Assembly (NCBI GenBank): GCA_947503265.1
Contig: CANNDC010000003.1
Coordinates: 124,001-188,000 of the forward strand
DNA: 64,000 nt
Reading direction: 5' to 3'
From: an uncultured Alteromonadaceae bacterium
Lineage (GTDB): Bacteria > Pseudomonadota > Gammaproteobacteria > Enterobacterales > Alteromonadaceae
Below are positions 9,443-17,984 of this stretch, one piece after another. Within the stretch, counting starts at the first letter, position 1. The number at the start of each line of letters is the position of its first letter. The notes under the pieces are model-generated. The model made no database searches. It saw only the letters and a list, made by a program, of their open reading frames with translations, and was not told the DNA's origin. The translations under genes and the position numbers were made by a program.

Positions 9443-9885
9443 TCAACCTCCACAGATTTTTGAATTATCTATAAATATAAGGGCTAGATAATGCGACTCG
9501 CCGGATTATTTCTACTATTTCTCTAGAGCTAAACATGGGTGGTTTTAGTGTCACTGTTGAAAAGCCTAGATGTTCGGTCGTCGTTTGCGAAAAAGGTAAA
9601 AGCCATTGGCCAAAGGAGAAGGCTTAGCCAATACGTACTTTTGAACTATACTTATTTAGGGTCTGCCGACCCAAATATAATAATTATTAAAGCTAGGTTG
9701 TTGTGTTTCGCTTACCTATGAGTATCGATTCTTTTCTTTCTTTAAAGAATATATGAGTTGTGTAACAAGTTTAGTAAATGCGTTAAAGCTTGATACTTTC
9801 GACGGTGCCTGCTAGTCATTCGTCAGCTTATAAAATGGATAAAATAGACAGTTTGGTAATTGAACGTTAATGAACGGAAAACATA
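9443..9885. other. Intergenic region without a convincing gene
   Basis: These 443 bases separate pepE from the TPR gene. The short open frames here (for example 9535-9627 plus) lack a ribosome binding site and recognisable content. The stretch is A+T rich towards the TPR gene and probably holds its promoter, but I cannot point to a convincing -35/-10 pair. Confidence 0.5.
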
Positions 9886-12867
9886 ATGGTCACCCTTAAC
9901 ACTTTGATTATTCATCAATGGCAAAGAGCGCGAAGGATGCTACCTTGCCTACAAAATCTAACAAGCGTGCACTTACTTCTTATTATATCAGTGTTCTTAG
10001 TCACTTCTTTACCAGCTAAAAGTGTTCAAGATCAGCAGGATAGTGGGACATCAGAGAGCCATTCAGGTGCTTTTTGGTATGCAAAAGGTGAATACGATAA
10101 AGCCATAGAATATTTTCAGCAAACTCTCGCTAGCAATATTGATAACTTTGGCGAATCACATCCAAATGTTGTAACCATCCGCAATAACTTGGCAATGGCT
10201 TACAAAGCAAATGGTCATTACGATAAAGCAATTGAATATTACCAATTGGCACTCGTCGGTGGCATAAAACTTTTAGGTGAAAATCATCCTGAAGTGGCAA
10301 CTATGCGAAGTAATCTGGGCCTTGTTTGGTATGCAAAAGGTCACTATGAAAAGGCCATTGAGTACTACGAATTAGCCCTGTCGGCCAGTCTAAAAAGTTA
10401 TGGTGAAGATCATCCTTCAGTAGCCACTATACACAGCAACATTGGCTTGGTCTGGCAAGCTAAAGGCGAATACGACAAAGCTATTCAAAATTACGATTTG
10501 GCCCTTAACAGTGGTATACGTGTTTATGGTGAGGAACATCCTTCGGTAGCAATTAGACGCAGCAATCTTGGCAGCGTTTGGGAAGCTAAAGGCCAATACA
10601 AGAAAGCAATTGAGTATTACGAACTGGCCCTGAAAAGAGGCATCATCGATCTTGGTGAAGATCACCCTACCGTTGCCAAAAGACGTAATAAGTTAGGCGG
10701 AGCTTGGCAGTCACAAGGTCAATTTGATAAAGCAATTCACTATTATGAACTGGCACTTGCCAGTAGCCTTCGAATGGTAGGAGAAGATCATCCGTTTGTT
10801 GCGACTGTGCTTAATGGTTTGGGTAGTGCATGGGAAGCAAAAGGCGATTTCAGTAAAGCTATTGAAAATTATGAAAGGGCCCTGTCCATTAACACGCTTA
10901 CCTTTGGTGAAGAGCACCCTGAAGTGGCAAATACTCGTCGACTACTTGGTAGTGCATGGCAAGCAAAAGGTCATTACGAAAAATCAAAAGAATATTATGA
11001 AAAGGCACTAGCGAGCGATGTACAGACCTTTGGTGAGGAACACCCCGACATTGCAGCTACACAAAGACTACTTGGCAGCTTGTGGCAAGCGCAAGGCCAA
11101 TACGACAAGGCCATTACATTTTATAAGCAAGCATTGGCCATTAACCTCCAAACTGTTGGGGAAGATCATCCAGATGTAGCCGCTACACGCAGGAAGCTCG
11201 GGAGTGCCTGGCAAGAAAAAGGGCTGTATGAAAAATCAATGGAATATTATGAGCAAGCTCTCGCAAGTAACATCAAGAGTTTTGGAGAAGAACACCCTGA
11301 TGTGGCTGCTACGCGCCGACTCCTTGGCAGCCTTTGGCAAGCCAAAGGTAACTACCCAAAAGCAATTGAAAATTATGAAATGGCATTACAGCAGGCGCTT
11401 GTTACTTTTGGAGAAGAACATCCTGAAGTCATAAAAACTCGTAATAATTTGGGTAGCGTTTTGCAGGCACTAGGCAAATTTGATGAAGCCAGAAACTACT
11501 ACACTCTTGCTCTGAACAGTTCTGTTAAAAATTTTGGCAAAAACCATCCTATTGTAGCCACCACACAAAGTCACTTGGGTAGCTTGTGGCAAGCGAAAGG
11601 CCAATACGACAAAGCCATTGAATTTTATACTGAAGCCCTAAATAGCAATAAAGAAACCTTTGGTGATGATCACCCAGAAGTAACAAGTACACGTGTGCAA
11701 CTTGGCAGTGCGTGGCAGGCACAAGGTGAATTCGATAAAGCAAATAACTATTACGAAATGGCGCTGAAAGATGCTCGTAAAACCTTTGGTGAGCAACACC
11801 CTGTTGTGGCGACTGCGCAAAGTTACTTAGGCAGTCTTTGGCAAGCAAAAGGTCAATACGATAAAGCGATTGAGTTATACGAAAAAGCATTGGCAAGTAA
11901 TGTACTTTTCTTAGGAACTGATCATCCGGATGTGGCTGAGACTCGCAGTAATTTAGGCAGAATATTAAAAACTACTGGCGAATACGATCAGGCCATTGAA
12001 TATTATGATTTAGCCCTCAATAGCGGTATTAGAATTTTTGGTGAAGAACATCCTTCAGTAGCTATTAGACGCAGTAATTTAGGTAGCTTATGGTCGGCAA
12101 AAGGTCAGTATGAAAAAGCTATCGAGTATTATGAGTTGGCTCTTGCCAGTGGTATTAAAACCTTTGGAGAAGATCATCCATCAGTAGCGATAAGACGCAG
12201 CAATTTAGGCAGCGCATTGGAATCACTTGGCAAATATGACAAGGCATTAGAATATTTTCAGCTAGCGCTTGAAGGTGGAATTAAACACTTTGGCGAAGAC
12301 CACCCATCTGTAGCTAAAAGGCAAAGTAATATGGGCAGTGTATTGAAGGCATTGGGCCAATATGACGAGGCTATTGAATATTTTGAACTGGCGCTAGAGA
12401 ATGGCATTCTGACTTTTGGTAACGATCATCCTTCAGTTGCCATCAGGCAGAACAATTTAGCGAGTACGTGGCAGGCAAAAGGACAATTTGACAAAGCTAT
12501 CGAATACTATGAATTGGCCCTCGCAACCTACATAAAGACCCTAGGTGAAGATCATTCAAGAGTAGCCACAACCCGCTCCAATTTAGGCAGTGCATGGCAG
12601 GCAAAAGGACAATTTGACAGAGCCATTGACTACTATGAGTTGGCCTTAGAAAACTGGTTAGAATACTTTGGCGAAAATCATCCTTCTGTAGCAACTACGC
12701 GCTCTAATTTAGGCAGTGCATGGCTAGCAAAAGGGCAATTTAAAAAGGCCATTAAGTACTATGAACTGGCTTTGCAAAGTGGGCTTGAAATCTTTGAGCA
12801 AGATCACCCTTTCATGATTGCAACGAGAAATAACATAGATGCAGCACGAGATGCCCGTTGGCAATAA
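9886..12867 (+). CDS. Exported protein with 22 TPR repeats of 42 residues
   Basis: The 993 residues start with a basic segment and a hydrophobic stretch at about residues 27-45 (signal peptide or anchor). From about residue 60 to the end the protein is 22 tandem units of 42 residues. Each has the kinesin-light-chain type TPR pattern: AKGQYDKAIEYYELAL, then FGEDHPSVATTRSNLGSAW. The HP (or HS) dipeptide recurs in all 22 units. Such solenoids bind peptides or proteins; the partner is unknown. The encoding DNA is a 126-bp tandem repeat, so unit number may vary between strains. ATG at 9886 has GGAAAA about seven bases upstream. A terminator follows and the gene appears to be monocistronic. Confidence 0.9.
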   Translation: MVTLNTLIIHQWQRARRMLPCLQNLTSVHLLLIISVFLVTSLPAKSVQDQQDSGTSESHSGAFWYAKGEYDKAIEYFQQTLASNIDNFGESHPNVVTIRNNLAMAYKANGHYDKAIEYYQLALVGGIKLLGENHPEVATMRSNLGLVWYAKGHYEKAIEYYELALSASLKSYGEDHPSVATIHSNIGLVWQAKGEYDKAIQNYDLALNSGIRVYGEEHPSVAIRRSNLGSVWEAKGQYKKAIEYYELALKRGIIDLGEDHPTVAKRRNKLGGAWQSQGQFDKAIHYYELALASSLRMVGEDHPFVATVLNGLGSAWEAKGDFSKAIENYERALSINTLTFGEEHPEVANTRRLLGSAWQAKGHYEKSKEYYEKALASDVQTFGEEHPDIAATQRLLGSLWQAQGQYDKAITFYKQALAINLQTVGEDHPDVAATRRKLGSAWQEKGLYEKSMEYYEQALASNIKSFGEEHPDVAATRRLLGSLWQAKGNYPKAIENYEMALQQALVTFGEEHPEVIKTRNNLGSVLQALGKFDEARNYYTLALNSSVKNFGKNHPIVATTQSHLGSLWQAKGQYDKAIEFYTEALNSNKETFGDDHPEVTSTRVQLGSAWQAQGEFDKANNYYEMALKDARKTFGEQHPVVATAQSYLGSLWQAKGQYDKAIELYEKALASNVLFLGTDHPDVAETRSNLGRILKTTGEYDQAIEYYDLALNSGIRIFGEEHPSVAIRRSNLGSLWSAKGQYEKAIEYYELALASGIKTFGEDHPSVAIRRSNLGSALESLGKYDKALEYFQLALEGGIKHFGEDHPSVAKRQSNMGSVLKALGQYDEAIEYFELALENGILTFGNDHPSVAIRQNNLASTWQAKGQFDKAIEYYELALATYIKTLGEDHSRVATTRSNLGSAWQAKGQFDRAIDYYELALENWLEYFGENHPSVATTRSNLGSAWLAKGQFKKAIKYYELALQSGLEIFEQDHPFMIATRNNIDAARDARWQ

Positions 12868-12896
12868 AAAATAACCGGTAAAAACCGGTTATTTTT
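12867..12896. terminator. Bidirectional terminator
   Basis: ATAACCGGT (12871-12879) and ACCGGTTAT (12884-12892) pair with a 4-base loop, extended by an A-run on the left and a T-run on the right. It therefore works on either strand, ending both the TPR gene and the convergent TonB-dependent receptor gene. Confidence 0.9.
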
Positions 12897-12916
12897 ATCA
12901 GGTCTGGAGTTACCAA

Positions 12917-15559
12917 TTAAAATCGTTTTCTTAAGGTCACTCCGAAGGTAGCGGGATCAGGTATGTATGCATTGAGCTTGCCTTCTTGTAACGGAGTATT
13001 GAAGTTAATCTGTTTTATGTATTCTTCATCAAGAACGTTTCGCCCCCAGAAAACCAAATCTAAATTGTACTTTTGGAAGTTCATAAAGAAGCGTAAGTTA
13101 AGCAAATTATATGAATCTTGCACGGCCAAGGGATCATTACTACCATCCAGAACCATATCACCAGTATGGCTATATTCGGCAACAAAATAGGAATTGATGT
13201 CTTCACTAATTGCTAAGTCTTGTTTGAGTCTAAGTACCGCAAAGTCTTCTGGCTCACCAGCTGGACGGTCTCCCGATCTGTTGCAATACGGGTTAGGTGC
13301 TGCAGGGTCTGTACTTTCCTGTCCAGGGTCTGAAATGCCAGTTTGCCAAGTAAAAGCAATCCAACAATTACCTCTCATAAAGTTGTCGTATTCCGCGTTC
13401 ACTCGTGCATAGACAAAATTAACCTCAGTAGATTCTGAGACCAGCCATGTAAGTTCAAATTCCAAACCTGACGTCTTATAATCACCAGCGTTTTGCAGGT
13501 TAAAACCTGTACCCGCAAACGTATTGGCTTGAAAGTCTTCCACTTTGGTAGAGTGGGCTGCGGTGTTTATCCGAAGATCATATTCCGGAAAGTCTTTTTT
13601 AATTCCAACTTCAAATGCTTGAGAGGTTTCTGCTGCAAACACAGGGTCAAAACCTTCTGCAATCCTATCTGTATTGGTACCTCCAGACTTGTATCCATTA
13701 CCATAGGAAACGTACAACAAGGTGTCTCGGTCTGGCTGATAACTTAGTTTCAAGGTTCCTGAGAATTGATCATCGTTCAACGTGTCATTGATGTCCGTTC
13801 TGTCCGAAGTGATAGCACCAAGTGGTTTAAACCCCCAACCTGTGGTTTGAAAGGGCACTAAAGTTTGAAGTGCCGCTTGTCCTGCTTGGCTATTAATATC
13901 AATAGTATTGGCTTGAATCCCCTCTAGAACCTGCCCCGCTGCGGCAGCGCCAAATAGCAAAGTACCAGGTACGATTGTTGTTGGATTTTCAGGATCACCA
14001 ATCGAAGAAAAGAAGGTCGGAAAATTGGCGTTTGCCGGTAAATTCTCGCTAAACACGGTAGAAAGATCCTTGCTCTCATCTGTGTATCGCAAGCCAGCGG
14101 TGAGGATGAATTTTTCTGAGAGTTGGAAATCGACCTGTCCAAAAATGGCATAACTTTCGTGCTCTTGTTGCGCGACATGATCAAAAGACGAACCATCGGG
14201 CCCAGGGGCTGAAGATGGTGCGATTAATCCATTAGTTGCCGTACTCAGTGAATCAATTCCTGCAAGTAATTCGTTAAACGCTCCTTGAGATAAACCTAAC
14301 AGGAAAAAGTCGTTAAACTGATCACCTGTATACAAACTGTAATCAAGATCCAGGTCCTGACTAAAGTAATATGCACCCAGTATTGCGTTAACATCTTCAC
14401 CGTCATAATCGAGACGTAACTCCTGCGAAAATGAGCTTTGTTTGGAGTCATTTTGAGTGCCAAACAAATTAGCATCAGTAAAATCTGTATCGATATTGTC
14501 CAATGCATCAAAACTGCGATAGGCAGAGATCGAGACCAGCGTATACTGATTATTTAATTTCCAGTTAATCTCTGCTGACAGGCCACTATCTTTCATTGTC
14601 GATTCCGGCAAGAATGACAATGCCACATTGCGCTCAAAAAAGTCGTTAACATCAAAAAGAGTGGCATTGAAAGGTGCTTGAGCCAAGAGGCTGTCGGTGC
14701 CAAACTTCCCTTCTATTCCACTAGCCTCCATGTTACTCACCTGTACCGGTGCGGCGCAGCAAATCTCATTAATTTCCGAATAATCCGCGATAATGCGCAC
14801 CGATAAATCTTCATTTGGTGTGTACAAAGACTGTAGCCGTACACCCCAGCGATCGCGGTCATTTAACACGTCATTGCCTGAGTTTACTTCGCTAACGGTT
14901 CCATCTCGTTGACTCCCGAATGCTGTTACACGAAAAGCCAATATATTATCAATGGCAGAGATTGAAGCAGCCGCTGAATAATTAACTAAGCCGTAATTTC
15001 CGATTGTCGCTTCGAAGAAGTTATTGTTACCACTGTGACTTGGTGCCACTGTGCGCACGAGTATTGCTCCAGAAGGTGTATTTTTCCCAAACAAGGTGCC
15101 TTGAGGGCCTCGCAGTACTTCGACAGCTTCAACATCTACCAAATTATTGATCATCGAGTTTTGACGCGCTCGATATACACCGTCTACATATAACCCAACA
15201 GACGATTCTAAGCCGAAGTTCTGTGATCCCGTACCAATACCACGAATTGAAAAGCTTGAATTGGTCGCATTCTGAGTTTGAAAAGCAGACAAAGCAGGAA
15301 CATTCATAGTGACATCAAACAGATCTTTGAGCACAGACTCTGCTATTTGTTTTCCTGAAACCGCGCTGACCGATATCGGTACTTCTTGCAGGTCTTGTTT
15401 TCTCTTTTGCGCCTTAACGGTAATGGTCTCTAGTCGCATGGACTCTATTTCTTCTTCAAATTCCTGAGCATGCGCAATTTGTCCAGAAATACTCAAAGAA
15501 ACAGTAACGATTACTGCGATTGGCGTTTTCAAAAATGTTAGGGGAACTATTTTATCCAT
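12917..15559 (-). CDS. TonB-dependent outer membrane receptor
   Basis: An 880-residue outer membrane receptor that would take up a large or scarce substrate with TonB energy. A signal peptide ends in AHAQ. Then come a TonB-box-like segment (ETITVKAQKR), the plug domain with SVSAVSGKQI and EVLRGPQGTLFGKNTPSGAI, and a long beta-barrel with a terminal aromatic residue (RKRF). The ATG at 15559 begins MDKIVPL and has GAGGAC upstream. The longer frame from 15619 adds 20 residues before the signal peptide. The subfamily is of the type common in Alteromonadales for carbohydrates or other organics. No substrate can be assigned from the neighbours. Confidence 0.92.
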   Translation of the reverse strand: MDKIVPLTFLKTPIAVIVTVSLSISGQIAHAQEFEEEIESMRLETITVKAQKRKQDLQEVPISVSAVSGKQIAESVLKDLFDVTMNVPALSAFQTQNATNSSFSIRGIGTGSQNFGLESSVGLYVDGVYRARQNSMINNLVDVEAVEVLRGPQGTLFGKNTPSGAILVRTVAPSHSGNNNFFEATIGNYGLVNYSAAASISAIDNILAFRVTAFGSQRDGTVSEVNSGNDVLNDRDRWGVRLQSLYTPNEDLSVRIIADYSEINEICCAAPVQVSNMEASGIEGKFGTDSLLAQAPFNATLFDVNDFFERNVALSFLPESTMKDSGLSAEINWKLNNQYTLVSISAYRSFDALDNIDTDFTDANLFGTQNDSKQSSFSQELRLDYDGEDVNAILGAYYFSQDLDLDYSLYTGDQFNDFFLLGLSQGAFNELLAGIDSLSTATNGLIAPSSAPGPDGSSFDHVAQQEHESYAIFGQVDFQLSEKFILTAGLRYTDESKDLSTVFSENLPANANFPTFFSSIGDPENPTTIVPGTLLFGAAAAGQVLEGIQANTIDINSQAGQAALQTLVPFQTTGWGFKPLGAITSDRTDINDTLNDDQFSGTLKLSYQPDRDTLLYVSYGNGYKSGGTNTDRIAEGFDPVFAAETSQAFEVGIKKDFPEYDLRINTAAHSTKVEDFQANTFAGTGFNLQNAGDYKTSGLEFELTWLVSESTEVNFVYARVNAEYDNFMRGNCWIAFTWQTGISDPGQESTDPAAPNPYCNRSGDRPAGEPEDFAVLRLKQDLAISEDINSYFVAEYSHTGDMVLDGSNDPLAVQDSYNLLNLRFFMNFQKYNLDLVFWGRNVLDEEYIKQINFNTPLQEGKLNAYIPDPATFGVTLRKRF

Positions 15560-15794
15560 ATATGTGTCCTCTTCCTGTTTTTCGTTATTTTTTATAGTTA
15601 TCAATAAGTTCAAAAGCAATTATTTGCTAAGATTTACGCGCTTCGATGAATATAAATATAATAGGTTAAAGAAAGTTATTCTGCGAATCATTGAACAATC
15701 TAGGTGTTTTCATTTCGCTGCTAACTCTTTGCTATAAAGGGCATATACCTTTAGATATAGCGTCAAATAATTTTACAGTCTTACTCTAAATTTT

Positions 15795-15823
15795 GGTTAA
15801 CCACAGGTTAACGCAGAGTTAAC
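15795..15823. promoter_or_regulatory. Three GTTAAC sites at exact 11-bp spacing
   Basis: GTTAAC occurs at 15796, 15807 and 15818, one helical turn apart, the first inside the palindrome GGTTAACC. The cluster lies about 85 bases before the GDSL gene and about 235 before the receptor gene, in the 345-bp divergent region. It resembles a phased operator for a regulator of one or both genes. The protein that binds is not known. Confidence 0.45.
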
Positions 15824-15904
15824 TAGTTGTTATTTAAAGATTTAAGTAAGCTCGCATGCTTTATGCATAAAAAATAGTCTATTCAACTAAACAGGCAAAT
15901 AATA

Positions 15905-16864
15905 ATGAAGCAATTTATTGCATTGTCGGTTCTACTATTAACCTTTACCTCTTCAGTTTTGGCAACTCCTTTTACTAACCTCTACAATTTTGGCGACAGT
16001 TTCAGCGATACTGGCAATTTGTCGGCTATTACTGGGGGCGCGCTTCCGCCACCTCCATATGCTGCTGGGCGTGTAACCAGCAATTTCTCGAATGGAGATG
16101 CTGGCAAGGTCTGGTTTGACGTCGCGGCTAGTCAGCTTGGCTTTTCATCACTGAACTCTCTTCAAGGTGGGAATAATTACGCCTTTGCGGGTGCAAGAAC
16201 AGGCGGCGCTCCCCCCAGTCCAACGGTTGTGCCTAACCTGCTTGTACAAACTCAGATGTTTTTAGGAAATGTGGGAGGCGTAGCTGACCCTAACGCTCTT
16301 TATTCTATCTGGGGCGGTGGCAATGACATTCGCGATAACGACATCGGCAATTCTGTTGCCAATATTTCCACAATCATTACTCAGTTGCATGCTGCCGGCG
16401 CAATGAACTTCTTCCTGCCGAACCAGCCAAACATCGGATTGACACCGGAATCTTTAGCAGGCTTAGCACCAGGCGGTTCGGCTGCCGTCATCACGGCAGC
16501 GAGTTTGCAATTTAATATGGATTTGCTAGCTGAATTGCAAATGTTAGAAGCAAACCTCGGCATTAACATTATTAAATTTGATATCTTCTCTCTGTTTAAT
16601 GATGTTGCAGTAGATCCTGCCGCATTCGGTTTTTCCAATATTACCGCCCCTTGTTTGAACCCACTTGTCGGAACCTTGTGTGCTGATCCAGATTCGTATC
16701 TGTTCTTTGATGGTATTCACCCTACCGCCGCAGCACATGCGATAATTGGTGATATGGCTGTGGCAACGATAATGGACGCTATGAGGGTTCCAGCCCCTGC
16801 CACTATTGCTTTGCTTTTATCAGGCTTGATTGTAATTAACTTGCGCCGAAGAAAGTTCGCTTAG
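15905..16864 (+). CDS. SGNH/GDSL hydrolase with PEP-CTERM sorting signal
   Basis: A secreted esterase or lipase-like protein of 319 residues. After a signal peptide ending near LAT, block I FGDSFSDTGN carries the catalytic serine, GGGNDI is block III and DGIHPT near residue 270 is block V with Asp and His. The C-terminus has PAPATIALLLSGL, a hydrophobic helix and RRRKFA, which is the PEP-CTERM tripartite signal in its PAPAT variant. Exosortase and the export machinery must be elsewhere in the genome. Such proteins are linked to exopolysaccharide-producing surfaces. It is divergent from the TonB-dependent receptor, and the substrate is unknown. Confidence 0.88.
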   Translation: MKQFIALSVLLLTFTSSVLATPFTNLYNFGDSFSDTGNLSAITGGALPPPPYAAGRVTSNFSNGDAGKVWFDVAASQLGFSSLNSLQGGNNYAFAGARTGGAPPSPTVVPNLLVQTQMFLGNVGGVADPNALYSIWGGGNDIRDNDIGNSVANISTIITQLHAAGAMNFFLPNQPNIGLTPESLAGLAPGGSAAVITAASLQFNMDLLAELQMLEANLGINIIKFDIFSLFNDVAVDPAAFGFSNITAPCLNPLVGTLCADPDSYLFFDGIHPTAAAHAIIGDMAVATIMDAMRVPAPATIALLLSGLIVINLRRRKFA

Positions 16865-17218
16865 CAATCATCAATGAAATAGGGGCAGAGTGAGTTTAGA
16901 TATAGTCTGATCACTGCCCCTTTACCCCACGTCTCCAGAACAAAAAACCAGCGAAATTCACTTTCATTTACTTCAATCGTCATAGAGCTGAATATCAAAG
17001 CAACAATAGTCAGAGTTCCACATAAAATGCCAAATCCCGCAGAAGGAACGAGGTTATCCAGCAAGTATAGGGCTAATGATACGCTGAATTTTAGGAATTT
17101 TTTGCAGTATCCAGCCACCTAGCAAAAGCAGAGATACACCAATGGAAACTACGCTGTAATAGAATCCAAGAATGTATATATCGTTGTGATTGACAAATTC
17201 GTATTGTTGCGGGTATTT
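16861..17218 (-). pseudogene. Possible decayed membrane-protein gene
   Basis: Reading the minus strand after bioD, one frame is open to a TAA at 17054-17056 and encodes a membrane-like segment (GVSLLLLGGWILQK). Another frame then continues with a second hydrophobic segment and a stretch containing SSMTIEVNESEFRWFF. That stretch resembles small bacterial membrane proteins with a beta-rich tail. A single frameshift would join them, but there is no start codon. I read it as a remnant; the family is not identified. Confidence 0.3.
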
Positions 17219-17892
17219 CAGGGAAAGGAAATGAACGTCGAAACATCAAACTTGGTATCTTTGTTATTTATATACGGCACAACGCCAAGATTGGGTGCTG
17301 CAATCAATTCTTTCAGAGTTTCAATATTCTGTTGATAGTAAATCATTTCTGGGTCAATTTGATTGGCTATCCAACCGACTAATTCAACACCGTCTCGTTT
17401 GATAGCTTCTACGGTCAATAATGCGTGGTTTAAACATCCTAACTTCATACCAACAACTAAAATAACCGGCATCTTATAATGTTTTACTACATCAGATAGA
17501 TACTTGCCCTGCCCTAAGGGCAGTCGCCATCCACCTGCGCCTTCCACCAAAGTTAGATCAGCTGATTTACTGAGTAAGTTTTTATACCCTTTGTGAACCA
17601 GTTCAAGGTCGATTTGCTGGTGTAAACCCTGCGCAGCCAAATGCGGTGCGACGGGATCAGCATAAGCAATAGGATTGACTTCGTGATAATCCAGATCGAT
17701 GCTAGATTGCTGTTGCAGTATCAAGGCGTCTTCGTTTCGCAACCCATTTTCGGTCATTTCACAACCCGCTGAGATTGGCTTGTAAGCGACTGTTGTTAAA
17801 CCGAGGTTCTTAGCACGGAGAAGAATCGCGTTTGAAACGAAGGTTTTACCTACATCAGTGTCTGTTCCTGCGATAAAAATGGTTTGGTTCAA
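17218..17892 (-). CDS. bioD: Dethiobiotin synthetase BioD
   Basis: BioD closes the ureido ring of dethiobiotin from 7,8-diaminopelargonic acid, CO2 and ATP. The 224 residues show the P-loop GTDTDVGKT at residues 9-17, KPISAGC and VEGAGGWRLPL. The start is TTG at 17892, the only start that puts the P-loop at the usual distance. It uses the GAAGGA of the adjoining 14-bp repeat with 6-base spacing. Nearby ATG codons are out of frame and stop after two codons. It is the last gene of bioBFCD. Confidence 0.95.
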   Translation of the reverse strand: MNQTIFIAGTDTDVGKTFVSNAILLRAKNLGLTTVAYKPISAGCEMTENGLRNEDALILQQQSSIDLDYHEVNPIAYADPVAPHLAAQGLHQQIDLELVHKGYKNLLSKSADLTLVEGAGGWRLPLGQGKYLSDVVKHYKMPVILVVGMKLGCLNHALLTVEAIKRDGVELVGWIANQIDPEMIYYQQNIETLKELIAAPNLGVVPYINNKDTKFDVSTFISFP

Positions 17893-17974
17893 TTCATTTC
17901 CTTCAATTCATTTCCTTCAATTCATTTCCTTCAAACTATGTCGCTCAAACTTTGTCGTTCAAATCTAATCGTTT
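17891..17974. repeat. Six 14-bp tandem units at the bioD start
   Basis: Three perfect copies (17891-17932) and three diverged copies (17933-17974) of a 14-bp unit fill the bioC-bioD gap. On the coding (minus) strand the perfect unit reads GAAGGAAATGAATT, that is a ribosome binding site followed by ATG AAT TGA across unit borders. Each perfect copy therefore makes a two-codon open frame ahead of the true TTG start of bioD. Confidence 0.9.
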
Positions 17975-17984
17975 TACTTAGGCT

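Noticed and set aside
9535..9627. 30-residue ORF after pepE
   Set aside because: It has no ribosome binding site and no recognisable sequence; such ORFs are expected by chance.
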